Assembly: GCA_022184915.1 (NCBI GenBank)
Contig: JAGTJU010000005.1
Coordinates: 547,838-611,837 of the forward strand
DNA from: Myxococcales bacterium
Lineage (GTDB): Bacteria > Myxococcota_A > Polyangia > Fen-1088
Direction of reading: 5' to 3'
DNA: 64,000 nt
The position numbers and the translations under genes are program-made. The notes beneath the pieces are model-generated. The model did no database searches. It was not told the DNA's origin and was given only the letters and a program-made list of their open reading frames with translations. Positions 1-10,000 of the stretch are shown piece by piece. Position 1 is the first letter of the stretch. Each line of letters opens with the position of its first letter.

Positions 1-1610
1 GTGATGACGGGCTTTCGCAGGCGCTCCTTCCCCGCATCGTCAAAGAGGACTTCCTGAGTGCGCTGGCGCCCCAGAGAGTCGAAGTTCTCTGTCGCAAAGC
101 CGAGCCCATTGATCAGGTTTCTGTGGCACGAGGCGCAGGTCGTTCCCTGCTGCTCCGTGATGGCTTCGACGGCTTCTCGCGTGGTGCTGCTCGAGGTGTC
201 GACGGGGGTGTTCCCGGCGTTCTCGGGCGCGGGCGGAATGGTATCGCAAAGCACACTCTGGCGGATGAATACGCCCTTCATGATGGGCCTCGTCGTCGTG
301 ATGCCCGTCGAGAGGAATGCGGCCCGGGTCAGAAAGCCAGGCCGCTCGCCCGCAGCGATGGAGGGCGGTTGCCCCTCACCGGACCAGGCCTCGACGCCGT
401 AGATCCGCGCCAGCGCTGAGGTCCGCGCGAAGGACAGCTCGCTCGAAAGGAGGTCTTGCACCGTTCCGTCGACCGTCCAGGTGTAGTGCTGAAAGAGGTC
501 GATCGGCTCTTGGACCATGTCTTGTCGAAGCGCGCCGTTGGGCTCGAGCTCGCCGGCGAACGCGCGGAAGTCTTTCCGATCCATCGACTTGTCGAGCGCC
601 GGCAGATCTTCCACCTTCAGAAGGTCCATGAAGAACTCGCGAGACGCATTCCGCCCCCGGCTGTCCGCCATGAGTCTGTCCACCTGTGCTTCGTAGCCTT
701 CGGCGGTGCTCAGGCTGCCGTCCTGTGCGGCGTCCCATAGCTCGGCGTCCGGCATCGACTGGGTGAGCTGATAGGAAAGGCGAGCGGCCAGTTCATGAGC
801 AGAGAGTCGGTAGACGCCCGGCTTGCCTCCAGCCTCGTTCTCCCCGTGCTCGACCATGTACAGGAACTGAGGCGCCGAGAGGACCGTTGCGATCACATCC
901 GCCAGGGCAAGGCGATCGACGCCGCCGCTCGTGCCATAGATACCCCGGTAGAAGTTCAGGTCTTCTGGCTCGGCAGGGCGACGCAGCGCCAGAGCCGCAA
1001 AACGCTCCAGGAAGGCGTCCACGCAGGCGGTGTCATTCGCGGCGTTGCTGTCCGTGGCACACGCGCCCACCAGTTTGGACAATCGCTCGCCCTGGACCAG
1101 CTCAGCTCCCGCCTTGACCGCAACGTCGTAGCTCACGTCTACATGAGCCTGTTGCAAGTCTTGGTCGAGCTGCCTGTAGCTGCCATGCAGGTCTTCCGGG
1201 ACCTTCTCTCGCTCTTCGGCCGGGTATTTGGCGAGCAGATCCGCGAGGCTGTTCCACACCGCCGCGGCCTCGTTCGCATCGCCGAGCGACCTGTCGATGA
1301 CATCCCGTAGGCTGTTCTTGTATTGTGTGGCCGTCAGCTTGCGTAGGGCGACCGACGCGGGCGCCACGGACTGCTGACAAGCAAACGTGGGCTTTTCGCC
1401 GATCACGCGGCCCGTCTCGTCCTTGACCGGTACGATCTCGGGAGGGGGAGGCGGCTCTTCGGTCGTTTGGTCGGGCTCCTCCTCCGGGGGAGGCTCGTCT
1501 TCCACGGGGGTGCGGCTGACGTTGCCCACGCAGGCAGACCACAGCAGCGCCCCGATCAGGAAGGCGAGGAACTGAGGGACACGCACGGATATGACTACCG
1601 AAACCTTCAT
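1..1610 (-). CDS. DUF1592/DUF1588 domain lipoprotein (3' end off window)
   Basis: Minus-strand frame open from an ATG at 1610 to the window edge, about 536 residues visible. The N-terminus is a lipoprotein signal with a lipobox ending LWSAC, then an acidic, proline-rich linker. Recognisable segments in order are a DUF1587-like start (LRKLTATQYKNSLRDVI, near residue 85), a DUF1595-like stretch (FLERFAALALRRPAEPED), DUF1592 (SAPQFLYMVEHGE, LSAHELAARLSYQLTQSMPD) and DUF1588 (GERPGFLTRAAFLS, RPIMKGVFIRQSVLCD) with a CxxCH-like TCASCH motif. The expected C-terminal DUF1585 lies beyond position 1. Such proteins are common in planctomycetes and myxobacteria, are predicted cell-envelope haem-motif proteins, and have no firm function. 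Confidence 0.85.
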   Translation of the reverse strand, partial: MKVSVVISVRVPQFLAFLIGALLWSACVGNVSRTPVEDEPPPEEEPDQTTEEPPPPPEIVPVKDETGRVIGEKPTFACQQSVAPASVALRKLTATQYKNSLRDVIDRSLGDANEAAAVWNSLADLLAKYPAEEREKVPEDLHGSYRQLDQDLQQAHVDVSYDVAVKAGAELVQGERLSKLVGACATDSNAANDTACVDAFLERFAALALRRPAEPEDLNFYRGIYGTSGGVDRLALADVIATVLSAPQFLYMVEHGENEAGGKPGVYRLSAHELAARLSYQLTQSMPDAELWDAAQDGSLSTAEGYEAQVDRLMADSRGRNASREFFMDLLKVEDLPALDKSMDRKDFRAFAGELEPNGALRQDMVQEPIDLFQHYTWTVDGTVQDLLSSELSFARTSALARIYGVEAWSGEGQPPSIAAGERPGFLTRAAFLSTGITTTRPIMKGVFIRQSVLCDTIPPAPENAGNTPVDTSSSTTREAVEAITEQQGTTCASCHRNLINGLGFATENFDSLGRQRTQEVLFDDAGKERLRKPVI

Positions 1611-1788
1611 GGTAGACCCCAAGTCACGCGCGGGAGGTCACTTAGAACCACCAAAGCTGCTCCAACGCCGTCTAGAACCGTACAATGCCCCCTCACGGAA
1701 CTCGCGTCAAGGTTATATCTTATTTAGTGACTATGACTAATCAAGCTAGACCCCGCAGGGGGGCGGGCCTGCGCCTTCTTTGGCTCCG

Positions 1789-1840
1789 AAAAACGTCGAG
1801 GAGCCGGGAGGCGCCCTGTTGGGGGGCCGTCCGGCTCCTC
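1789..1840 (-). terminator. Rho-independent terminator of the NGL-repeat lipoprotein gene
   Basis: Read on the minus strand, a 10-bp perfect stem (1831-1840 with 1798-1807, GAGGAGCCGG/CCGGCTCCTC), extended inward by a second G/C stem, is followed directly by five T residues (1793-1789). It lies 25 bases past the stop codon at 1865. Confidence 0.8.
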
Positions 1841-1864
1841 GCGCTCCGCCTCGGGGAGGGGCGA

Positions 1865-3223
1865 TTAGGTCTTGAGCTTGACGTTGTCGATGCAGGTGCT
1901 GCCGGTGGTGGAGATGATTTCCACCTTGAGGAGGTTGTTCCACGACAGGCTGACGGTGGAGGTGCCCGAGGCGGGCAGGGACACGTCCTTGACGAGGCGG
2001 CCAGACTGGCCCTTGACGTAGCCGTAGACGCGGTAGCTGGTGGCGGCAGATTCGTCCCAGAGCTTCGTGAGGTCGAAGGTGGTGAGAGAGAAGGGCTCGC
2101 CCGTGTTCTTGGTGATGGTGATCGTGTCACGTTGGTCGTAGGCGCACAGGCGCTTCGAGCCCTTGACCGTTTCGATGCTCAGCTTGCCAGGCGAGAAGGC
2201 ATCGATGATGTTCGCGAACTCGAAGTTGTGCGACGTGGTCCAGATCTCGGAGGGGTTCTCGGTGACGAGGCCGAGGGTATTGGCCTCGAAGGAGAGCGTG
2301 CGCGAGACGTTGTCCTGGGTCACGGCGCCGTTGTAGTTGGAGTTCACGTAGGTGGTCATCGTGTAGGGCCAGTTGGTCCAGGTTCCACCGCCAAAAGCCG
2401 CGCTGTGGAAGTCGCAGGAGGAGTAATCGTAGTGCTCGCCATCACCCACCGGCACTTGCCTGCAAAGGCGCTCGGCGAGGCCCGTGTACTTGGTGGCCTG
2501 GTCCACACGGTAGCCTTCGATGGGCTTGTAGGGGTTGCCAGAGCTGGCGCCCAGGCGGCCGGCGATGTTGGCCTTGAAGCCCTGGCCCTTGGCGTAATGA
2601 GCCACGGGCGGGTTGGACGCAAACACGTTGCCCATGTACACGCCTTCCTGAATGTGCGCGTCGCTACCCACCTGGTAAGCGAGGGAGAAGCCCACCGAAG
2701 GCATGTCCTCGGGGTCGGCGGTGACGAAGATGGGCACGTTTTGGCCGGTGCTGTTGAGGTGTGCGAGCACGCAGGCGCTGATCTGCTGCTGGCAGCGCGC
2801 ATCACAAGCGCCGTTCTTCCAGCCGGTGCCCACACCAAGGCCACCGGGGAAGGTGTGCCAGTTGCCGTTGTTGTCTTGTTTGCTGATCGAGTCGTTGGCG
2901 GCCAGCGCGCACTTGGCGATGTACCTGACCGTGAGGCGGCCACCGTTGGTGGTCATGAGGCCGTTGGTGGTCATGAGACCGTTGGTGGTCATGAGGCCAT
3001 TGGTGGTGGCGAGGCCGTTGGTGGTCATGAGACCATTGGTGGCCACGAGGCCGTTGATGGCGGACAGGCCGTTGATGGCGGACAGACCGTTTTCGCTGAG
3101 AACGCCCTGGGAGATGGGATCGTCCTGCAGGAGAGAGTTGTCGTTTTGGCCGGGGGCGGCGCCGCAGCCCACGGCGCCTCCCAGGAGCAGGAATCCAAGG
3201 GTCTTGGCGAATCCGGTGTTCAT
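1865..3223 (-). CDS. NGL-repeat lipoprotein, function unknown
   Basis: 452 residues with a lipoprotein signal (lipobox GAVGC, Cys20), so probably anchored in the envelope. Residues 45-94 are eight tandem hexapeptides of the form NGLMTT/NGLSAI. The remaining 350 residues form a Cys-containing domain (ALAANDSISKQ, GWKNGACDARCQQQISACV, and a paired region around RLCRQVPVGDG) seen in myxobacterial hypothetical proteins, ending in a beta-rich module (residues ~350-452) that could be a carbohydrate-binding-like fold. The start is supported by AGGAG about 8 bases upstream. It diverges from the GH31 gene at 3413 and has its own terminator. I cannot assign a reaction. Confidence 0.85.
   Translation of the reverse strand: MNTGFAKTLGFLLLGGAVGCGAAPGQNDNSLLQDDPISQGVLSENGLSAINGLSAINGLVATNGLMTTNGLATTNGLMTTNGLMTTNGLMTTNGGRLTVRYIAKCALAANDSISKQDNNGNWHTFPGGLGVGTGWKNGACDARCQQQISACVLAHLNSTGQNVPIFVTADPEDMPSVGFSLAYQVGSDAHIQEGVYMGNVFASNPPVAHYAKGQGFKANIAGRLGASSGNPYKPIEGYRVDQATKYTGLAERLCRQVPVGDGEHYDYSSCDFHSAAFGGGTWTNWPYTMTTYVNSNYNGAVTQDNVSRTLSFEANTLGLVTENPSEIWTTSHNFEFANIIDAFSPGKLSIETVKGSKRLCAYDQRDTITITKNTGEPFSLTTFDLTKLWDESAATSYRVYGYVKGQSGRLVKDVSLPASGTSTVSLSWNNLLKVEIISTTGSTCIDNVKLKT
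2942..3091 (-). repeat. 18-bp in-frame tandem repeat (NGLxxT hexapeptides)
   Basis: Eight 18-base units coding for NGLSAI, NGLSAI, NGLVAT, NGLMTT, NGLATT and NGLMTT three times. The last units are almost identical at DNA level (TTGGTGGTCATGA-type blocks on the plus strand), so copy number can change by slippage without breaking the frame. Confidence 0.9.
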
Positions 3224-3412
3224 CTGAGGTCTCCTTCGGTAGCCCGGCCAGCTCGAGGAGCTCCGTGGCTTTGCGTAACGCGGTCGCCCGCGTGTTGCCG
3301 TTTCGGGAACATTCCCTTGTCCCGGAGAAGAGCAATCGGTGTGCCATGTATAGAACGTAAGCCAGCTTACTCAATATGGGACAAAAACAGCCCTTGGACC
3401 AGGGGACCTGTT

Positions 3413-5980
3413 GTGCCCCGCACAACACCTGATGATTCGGCCGCTACAGTCCGGGGCCGCAGATTCGCCTCGAAGGCTGCCGTGTTCGTGCTCGTTCTTG
3501 CGTGGATCCTGTCGGGCGGGCTCTCCCCCCGTGTGGGAACGGCCGGCTGGGCCTCTCTGGGTGACATGCCTCGCCCTGTGGCGCAGGCCGACGGGCTTTC
3601 GTTCCAGAGCGACCAAGGCACCTTGTGGGTGGGCGCTGAGAACGATCACGTGTTGCGGGTGCGCTTTTCGCCCCGCGCCTCGTTGGGCCGCGACCACTCC
3701 TACGCGTTGACCTCACCGAGACCGAAGGTGACGACGAAGCCCACGGTCGAGGTGGGCGCGACGCAGTCCCTCGTGAGGGTTCAAGGCCTGAGCGTTTCGA
3801 TCAATCACAGCCCACTTCGGCTCACATTTCGCGATACCGCAGGCGCAGTGATCGACGAAGACGACGCTGAACGCGGCATCGCATTCGTGGGCCGAACGAC
3901 CCGCGTCTGGAAGACCTTGCCAGACGACGCACATGTCTACGGCCTTGGCGAAAAGGGAGGGCGCCTGGACAAGCGCGGCCGCAACTTGGGCGGCACCTCG
4001 TACACCATGTGGAACAACGACACATTTGCGTACGACAGCGACACAGATCCCATCTACGTATCGGTTCCCTTTTTCATGGTCATGCGCAAGGCACGCGCCC
4101 ACGGTGTCTTTCTCGACAACACGTCCCGGAGCTCGTTTGACGTGGGACACGAATCACAGCGCTTGCTCTCGTTTGGTGCTGAATCGGGGGAACTCAACTA
4201 CTACGTGATCGCCGGTCCGCACCCCAAGGATGTGGTGGCTCGCTACACCGCACTCACCGGGCGCATCAACCTTCCCCCCAAGTGGGCCCTGGGATTTCAT
4301 CAGTCGCGCTGGGGCTACTGGCCCGAGTCACGACTGCGGCTGGTGGCGAACACGTTCCGGGAAAAGAAGATTCCAGCCGACGCCCTGTGGCTGGACATCG
4401 ATTACCAGGAGGGGTTCAAACCCTTCACCTGGGACAAACAGCGCTTTCCCGATCCGCCCCGCATGCTGAAGGAGCTGGCCGCCCAGGGCTTTCGCGTCAT
4501 CACCATCGTGGATCCCCATCCCCCCGAGCAGCGCGGATACCCCGTATTCGATGAGGGCCTGGCAGGGGATCATTTCGTTCGCGCACAAGACGGCACGATC
4601 TTTACGGGCGCCGTGTGGCCGATGCGCGCAACGCCCCCGCGGCGCAGCGTTTTTCCCGATTTCACGAGACCCAGCACACGGCACTGGTGGGCCGAGCTCT
4701 ACAAACCTTTTCTGGACATGGGCGTCGCGGGCATCTGGAACGACATGAACGAGCCCGCCGTGGGCGATCAACAGAACGGAACCATGCCCTTCGACGTTCG
4801 TCACGACAACGAAGGACAGCCCACGGATCACCGTGAGGTTCACAACGTTTACGGGCAGCAGATGACACGTGCCACCTTCGAGGGCCTTCGCGCAGCGCGA
4901 CCTAACCAGCGCCCCTTCGTGCTCACCCGCGCGAGCTTCGCGGGCGGCCAAAAGTGGAGTGCCGTGTGGACAGGCGACAACCAAAGCGACTGGGCGCATC
5001 TGCGCGGAGGCATTCCCATGTTGTTGGGGATGGGACTTTCGGGTTTTGCGTTCGTGGGCAACGACGTGGGCGGATTCGCCGATTCCCCCGTGCCCGCCCT
5101 CTTCACCCGATGGGCGCAGGCAGCCGTGTTCTTCCCTTTCATGCGTGCGCACACGACGCGCGCCAGCCTGGATCAGGAGCCGTGGTCCTACGGTGTCGAG
5201 AAGGAGATCGAGAACCGTAGGATCATCGAGCTGCGCTACCGCTTGCTGCCCACCATCTACAACGAGATGCAAAAAGCAAGCGCCACGGGTGTGCCCGCCA
5301 TGCGCCCTCTGTTCCTCGAATTTCCAGACGACCCTGCCACCTGGGATCGGGACGACGAGTTCATGTGGGGCGAAGATCTCTTGGTCGCGCCCGTCCTCAA
5401 GGAAGTGGCGCTCGAGCGCGAGGTGTACTTGCCCCCCGGAGATTGGTACGACCACCGTACGGGTGCGTTGAATGCGGGGGCGCGATCCAAGGGCCCCAAG
5501 TCAGGCGACCAGACCGCACTGGCTCAGGGGGGAGGGCAGACCCTCACCGTGCCCGTCACGCTTTCGACCCTGCCGCTCTTCGTCCGGTCCGGGGGCGTGG
5601 TCTTCTCGACGGACGTGGTACAGCACACGGGACAGCTGCCGGGACAGCCCCTTCGGGTTTCGGTCTATCCGTCCGAACGCGAGACGACGCGCACCCTTTA
5701 CGAGGACGATGGCGAGAGCATGGCTTATGTGAACGGCGCCGCGTGCGTGCGTGTCTTCCGAAGCGTGCGCACGGCCGAGCGCGTTCGCGTCGACATCTCT
5801 GCGTGCCAGGGGACGTATAAACCAGCGCCCCGCTCTCTTGTCGTGCGCACGCCCGAACGGTACGCCGCATCGGCCACGGTCAACGGAAAGCCCGCGGCCG
5901 TGAACCGCGATGCGACTGGTTTCTCCGAGCTCACGATGCCGGATACGTTCGGAGCTCTCAGGGTCGAGTTTCGGCGGTGA
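3413..5980 (+). CDS. Secreted GH31 family alpha-glycosidase
   Basis: About 855 residues. It hydrolyses alpha-linked glucosides or related sugars by the GH31 retaining mechanism. Visible landmarks are the N-terminal beta-sandwich (HVYGLGEKGG), the barrel (WALGFHQSRWGYW, ALWLDIDYQEGFKPFTWD), the nucleophile motif GIWNDMNEP (Asp near residue 443) and the acid/base motif WTGDNQSDW (Asp near 521), followed by the C-terminal beta domains. The frame is open far upstream, but that part is only the antisense of the lipoprotein gene. The GTG at 3413 gives an N-terminus with RGRRFASKAA followed by a hydrophobic core, a possible Tat-like signal, so export is likely. Another start, GTG 3482, would lose the basic region. 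Substrate cannot be told from sequence. Confidence 0.92.
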   Translation: MPRTTPDDSAATVRGRRFASKAAVFVLVLAWILSGGLSPRVGTAGWASLGDMPRPVAQADGLSFQSDQGTLWVGAENDHVLRVRFSPRASLGRDHSYALTSPRPKVTTKPTVEVGATQSLVRVQGLSVSINHSPLRLTFRDTAGAVIDEDDAERGIAFVGRTTRVWKTLPDDAHVYGLGEKGGRLDKRGRNLGGTSYTMWNNDTFAYDSDTDPIYVSVPFFMVMRKARAHGVFLDNTSRSSFDVGHESQRLLSFGAESGELNYYVIAGPHPKDVVARYTALTGRINLPPKWALGFHQSRWGYWPESRLRLVANTFREKKIPADALWLDIDYQEGFKPFTWDKQRFPDPPRMLKELAAQGFRVITIVDPHPPEQRGYPVFDEGLAGDHFVRAQDGTIFTGAVWPMRATPPRRSVFPDFTRPSTRHWWAELYKPFLDMGVAGIWNDMNEPAVGDQQNGTMPFDVRHDNEGQPTDHREVHNVYGQQMTRATFEGLRAARPNQRPFVLTRASFAGGQKWSAVWTGDNQSDWAHLRGGIPMLLGMGLSGFAFVGNDVGGFADSPVPALFTRWAQAAVFFPFMRAHTTRASLDQEPWSYGVEKEIENRRIIELRYRLLPTIYNEMQKASATGVPAMRPLFLEFPDDPATWDRDDEFMWGEDLLVAPVLKEVALEREVYLPPGDWYDHRTGALNAGARSKGPKSGDQTALAQGGGQTLTVPVTLSTLPLFVRSGGVVFSTDVVQHTGQLPGQPLRVSVYPSERETTRTLYEDDGESMAYVNGAACVRVFRSVRTAERVRVDISACQGTYKPAPRSLVVRTPERYAASATVNGKPAAVNRDATGFSELTMPDTFGALRVEFRR

Positions 5981-6004
5981 GGTCCCGGCCGCCGAAGGCC
6001 CGAC

Positions 6005-6808
6005 TCACTCCGAGGCAGGCGTCGGGCCCAGGGGACCTATCGCGACGTCGAGGATGAGGCGATCCTCAAGCACATCGTGGATGCGTAAGTCGTCGAGGCG
6101 CATGCGCGCCAGAAAAGGCAACTCGTTCGCTCGAAGCGAGGGGACGAGCTCGGGGCGCTGCTCGGAGACCGGCCGGGCGTACGCAAAGCTGGCGCGAAGC
6201 CCGCTGGCCAAAGACACCCGCAGTTCCACGTCGATCGTGTTGCTCGCAACGGAGACGCGCAAAGGGCGCGCCGTGAGCGCCTCGTTCGGGACCAAGGCGA
6301 AGTCGAGGTGTCCGTGCACCGTGAAGTCAGCCACGGGCTTGCGCCCGCGCGGCTGCCAGGAATAGCTGAGGCCCTCGAACACCCGCTCGTCTTCGTCCGC
6401 GTCGACGAACCCCACCACGTCGAACTTCATGCGACGAGGTCCGTCGGCCCGCAGCAAACGAACCTCTTTCACCTGGACTTTGGCGCCCGTGTACCGCGTC
6501 TTGACGAGCGTCACGTCCCGCAAGAGCTCGGGCCGCTTGTCGCGCAGGGCCCTCTGAACTTCTTCGGTCGAGATCGCCTCCGCCACGGCCCGGTTCACGA
6601 CGACCCGCCCAGAGGCCGTGCGGGCCACCGCGTCGAGCGCGGTGAGGCGCACCTCGGAAATGCCCCGAGCGGGGTTCGGCAGAACGAGGCTGTCCGGGAA
6701 AGGCCCCGCGCTCGCGTCAGCGGCCCAGGCCGCGTCTCCGGCCCGCAGGAGGGAACACAGGAGCGCAGCGGGCACAAAAAAAGAGGACAGCTGTAACGGA
6801 AGCGGCAT
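6005..6808 (-). CDS. Secreted protein of unknown function
   Basis: 267 residues from the ATG at 6808, chosen because it begins a clean signal peptide (MPLPLQLSSFFVPAALLCSLLRAGDAAWA); an in-frame start at 6880 would put 24 extra residues ahead of it. The mature part has no cysteines or motif that I recognise. Basic and acidic stretches alternate with beta-like segments (VVVNRAVAEAISTEEVQRALRDK, VDVELRVSLASGLR). It converges with the GH31 gene, whose stop is 24 bases away. Confidence 0.7.
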   Translation of the reverse strand: MPLPLQLSSFFVPAALLCSLLRAGDAAWAADASAGPFPDSLVLPNPARGISEVRLTALDAVARTASGRVVVNRAVAEAISTEEVQRALRDKRPELLRDVTLVKTRYTGAKVQVKEVRLLRADGPRRMKFDVVGFVDADEDERVFEGLSYSWQPRGRKPVADFTVHGHLDFALVPNEALTARPLRVSVASNTIDVELRVSLASGLRASFAYARPVSEQRPELVPSLRANELPFLARMRLDDLRIHDVLEDRLILDVAIGPLGPTPASE

Positions 6809-7027
6809 GGTGGGACGCAGGCTTGAGTGTACGCTGCTGCGCACCTCCACTTCCAGCGGGAAGGCGCCACGCACACCCAAGCCACGCGCAGCGCGCCAGC
6901 CTCAAGGTTGGCGGGTGGACCTTCGATGCCTAAAGGAGGGAGCCGCGGCGCCGGCATTGCCGGGGCCATCGGCTCATCCGCCGGGAACGCTCGACGAAGC
7001 GGGCTCGACGACAGGTTCACCGCGGAG

Positions 7028-10000
7028 ATGACGGCCTTGAAGACCTTACGCCCCTCGTTCGCTTTTCCTTTTGCCTTCCTGTTCCTTGCCGTGGGCGGGA
7101 GCCTCGTAGGTGGCTGTATCGAGCGCCCTCTCATCGAGATCGCGGGCCCGGGTGGTGCCGGCGGCCAAAGCACGGACGCCGCCCCGCCCGTCGACCCCCT
7201 CGACGCCTTTGTCTTTCCCATCACTGATGCCCTTGCCCTGCCCGACGCCCCCGTTTGCCCAGGTCCCCTCTGCCCCGACGATGCCGCCTCGTCCTTCTGC
7301 GGCGATGGCCTCGTCGACCCGGCCGAGGAATGTGACGACCGCAACGCCCGCCCCGGTGACGGCTGCTCGGGCCTTTGCCGCGTCGAAAAGGACTATGCCT
7401 GCCCTTCCCCCGGGGAGCCTTGTGTCTCCACCGTGCTCTGCGGTGATGGCCTGCTCTCCGGCGCAGAAACCTGCGACGACCGCAACACCGCGAGCGGCGA
7501 CGGCTGCTCCGCCTCCTGCGACCGCGAACCCGGTTTTGCCTGCGCCACCCCGGGCGCCCTCTGCACCCCCGTCACCTCCTCCAGCCGCTGCGGCGACGGC
7601 GCCATCAACGACAGCGAAACCTGCGACGACGGCGCCACCGTCTCCTTCGATGGCTGCTCGGGCACCTGCCAGCGTGAGGCCGGCTGGAGCTGCCCCTTGC
7701 CCGGTCAGCCCTGCACCAAAGACGAGCTTTGCGGCGATGGCTCTCTGGGTCCCAACGAAGAGTGTGACGACGGCGATGTCGCCCCCGGCGACGGCTGCAC
7801 CGGCCTGTGCAGGCGCGAGCCCTTCTTCTCCTGCCCCACCCCCGGCATGCCTTGTCTGTCCACCATCGTCTGCGGTGACCGCTTGGTCGTCGGCGACGAG
7901 GCCTGCGACGACGGCAACACCCTGCCCGCCGATGGCTGCAGCCCCGACTGCAAATCCAGCGAACCCGGCTTCACCTGCCCCGTCGCCCTCGGCGTTGGCG
8001 GCCCCTGCGTCCCCGTCCCCTCCCAGCGCTGCGGCGACGGCCGCCTCTCTTACGGTGAGTTCTGCGACGACGGCAACGACCTCTCCGGCGATGGCTGCTC
8101 CGCCTCCTGCAGGGAAGAGCCCGGCTTTACCTGTAACGCGCCAGGCACCCGCTGCCAGCTCACCGAGTGGTGCGGCGACGGCAAACTCAGCCTTGCCCGC
8201 GCTGAAGAGTGCGACGACATGAACACCGTCTCCGGCGACGGCTGCACCGCTGACTGCATCAAGGAAGCCAACTTCGTCTGCCCTCAACCAGGCCAGCTCT
8301 GCTCTTCCACCATCCGCTGTGGCGATGGCCGCCTCGGCGGCAGCGAAACCTGCGATGACGGCAATGACGTTGCCAACGATGGCTGCAGTGCCACCTGCCA
8401 GGTCGAGTCGGGATGGAGCTGTCCCGCGGGCTCCACGTGTCGGGCGCAACGATGCGGCGACAGCCTGGTCGCGGGCGCCGAACAGTGCGACGACGGTGAC
8501 GCCGACGGGGGGGACGGCTGTAGCGCCGCGTGCAAGCTGGAACTTCCGAGCGACGAAGAAGACGCAGGGTGGGTGTGCCCGGCGCCGGGCCTGCCTTGCC
8601 AGCGCACCGTCTGCGGCAACGGCACACAGGAAGGCAGCGAGCAGTGTGACGACGGGAACAACGATTCGGGTGACGGCTGCTCGCCCTTCTGTCGCAAAGA
8701 GCCTCTCTGCCCTCCTGCAGGTGGACCTTGCATGACAGCCTGTGGCGACGGCCTGCTGCTTCCCATCGACCTCGCAAGCGGCCAGGAGTGCGACGACGGC
8801 AACACCGTTTCGGGCGACGGCTGCAGCGCCGCATGCAAAGTGGAGAGCGGCTACACCTGCAGCCCTCGCGAGATCACACCCGACCCCTTGATCCTCCCCA
8901 TCGTGTACCGCGACTTCAAAGCCAAAAACGAGACCAACGGGCACCCGGACTTCCAACACTCCACCGGCGAAGAAACGGGCATCGTGAAGCCCTTGCTGGG
9001 CGTGGATGGCAAGCCCCAGCACGTCGATCAGAACAAGGCAAGGACCACCAACAACGATCCGGGCGTCTCGTTCGACTACTTCGGTGTGTGGTACCGGGAC
9101 AACGCCGCCTACAACAAGACCCTCAAGTCGAGCTTGACCTTCACCAAGTTGATGACGGGCGAATACCGCTACGCCAACGCGGACTTCTTCCCCCTGGATG
9201 GGCTCGGGTGGGGCAACTACAACAACGGCTCCCACAACTTTCACTTCACTTCGGAGGTGCGGTACTGGTTCGAGTACAGGGGCGGCGAGCGCCTCGACTT
9301 CAGCGGAGACGATGACGTCTGGGTGTTCATCAACAAGCGCTTGGCAGTGGACATCGGCGGCATCCACGGCGTGAGGAACGGCAGCGTGATCCTCGATGCG
9401 AACGACGGCACGGGACGGGTGTGCGATCTGGTCACCACCAACTGCAACAACCGGAGAGCCGTGGACTTCGACCTCGACAAGGGCAGTGTGTACGAAATCG
9501 TGGTGTTCCAGGCCGAGCGTCACACCACCGAGTCGAACTACAGGCTCACCCTGTCGAACTTCACGGGCTCCCGGAGTGAATGCACCCCCGTGTGTGGCGA
9601 CGGCTTCGTCACGCCCAACGAAGCCTGCGACCTCGGCACGGCCGCGAACACGGGCGCCTATGGCACCTGCAACCCCAACTGCACCCTGCCCCCTCGCTGC
9701 GGCGACGCCGTCACGAGCACCCCGGACGGCGAACTGTGCGACAACGGCATCAACCTCACACCTTACGGAGGCGCCCTTCAGGTCTGCGGAGCCGGGTGCC
9801 GGTTTGCCCCTTACTGCGGCGACGGCATGGTCGACGCGACGTACGGGGAGCAGTGCGACCAGGGCGCACAGAACGGCATGGGCTACGGATTCTGTGCGGC
9901 GGGCTGCAAGCTCGGCCCCCGCTGCGGCGACGGGATCACGAGCGATGGCGAGACGTGCGACGACGGCGCCGCCGTCAATGGCACCTCGGGCAGCGCGTGC

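Noticed and set aside
40..1310. Several short frames on both strands at the left edge
   Set aside because: The DUF1592/DUF1588 product read on the minus strand explains the whole stretch.
2942..3091. Short regular repeats considered as a CRISPR-like array
   Set aside because: The units are contiguous, without spacers, and keep the reading frame of a lipoprotein.
1685..3412. A 570-codon extension of the GH31 frame to the left
   Set aside because: It is antisense to the NGL-repeat lipoprotein, which has a ribosome binding site, lipobox and terminator; the signal-peptide-like start is at 3413.
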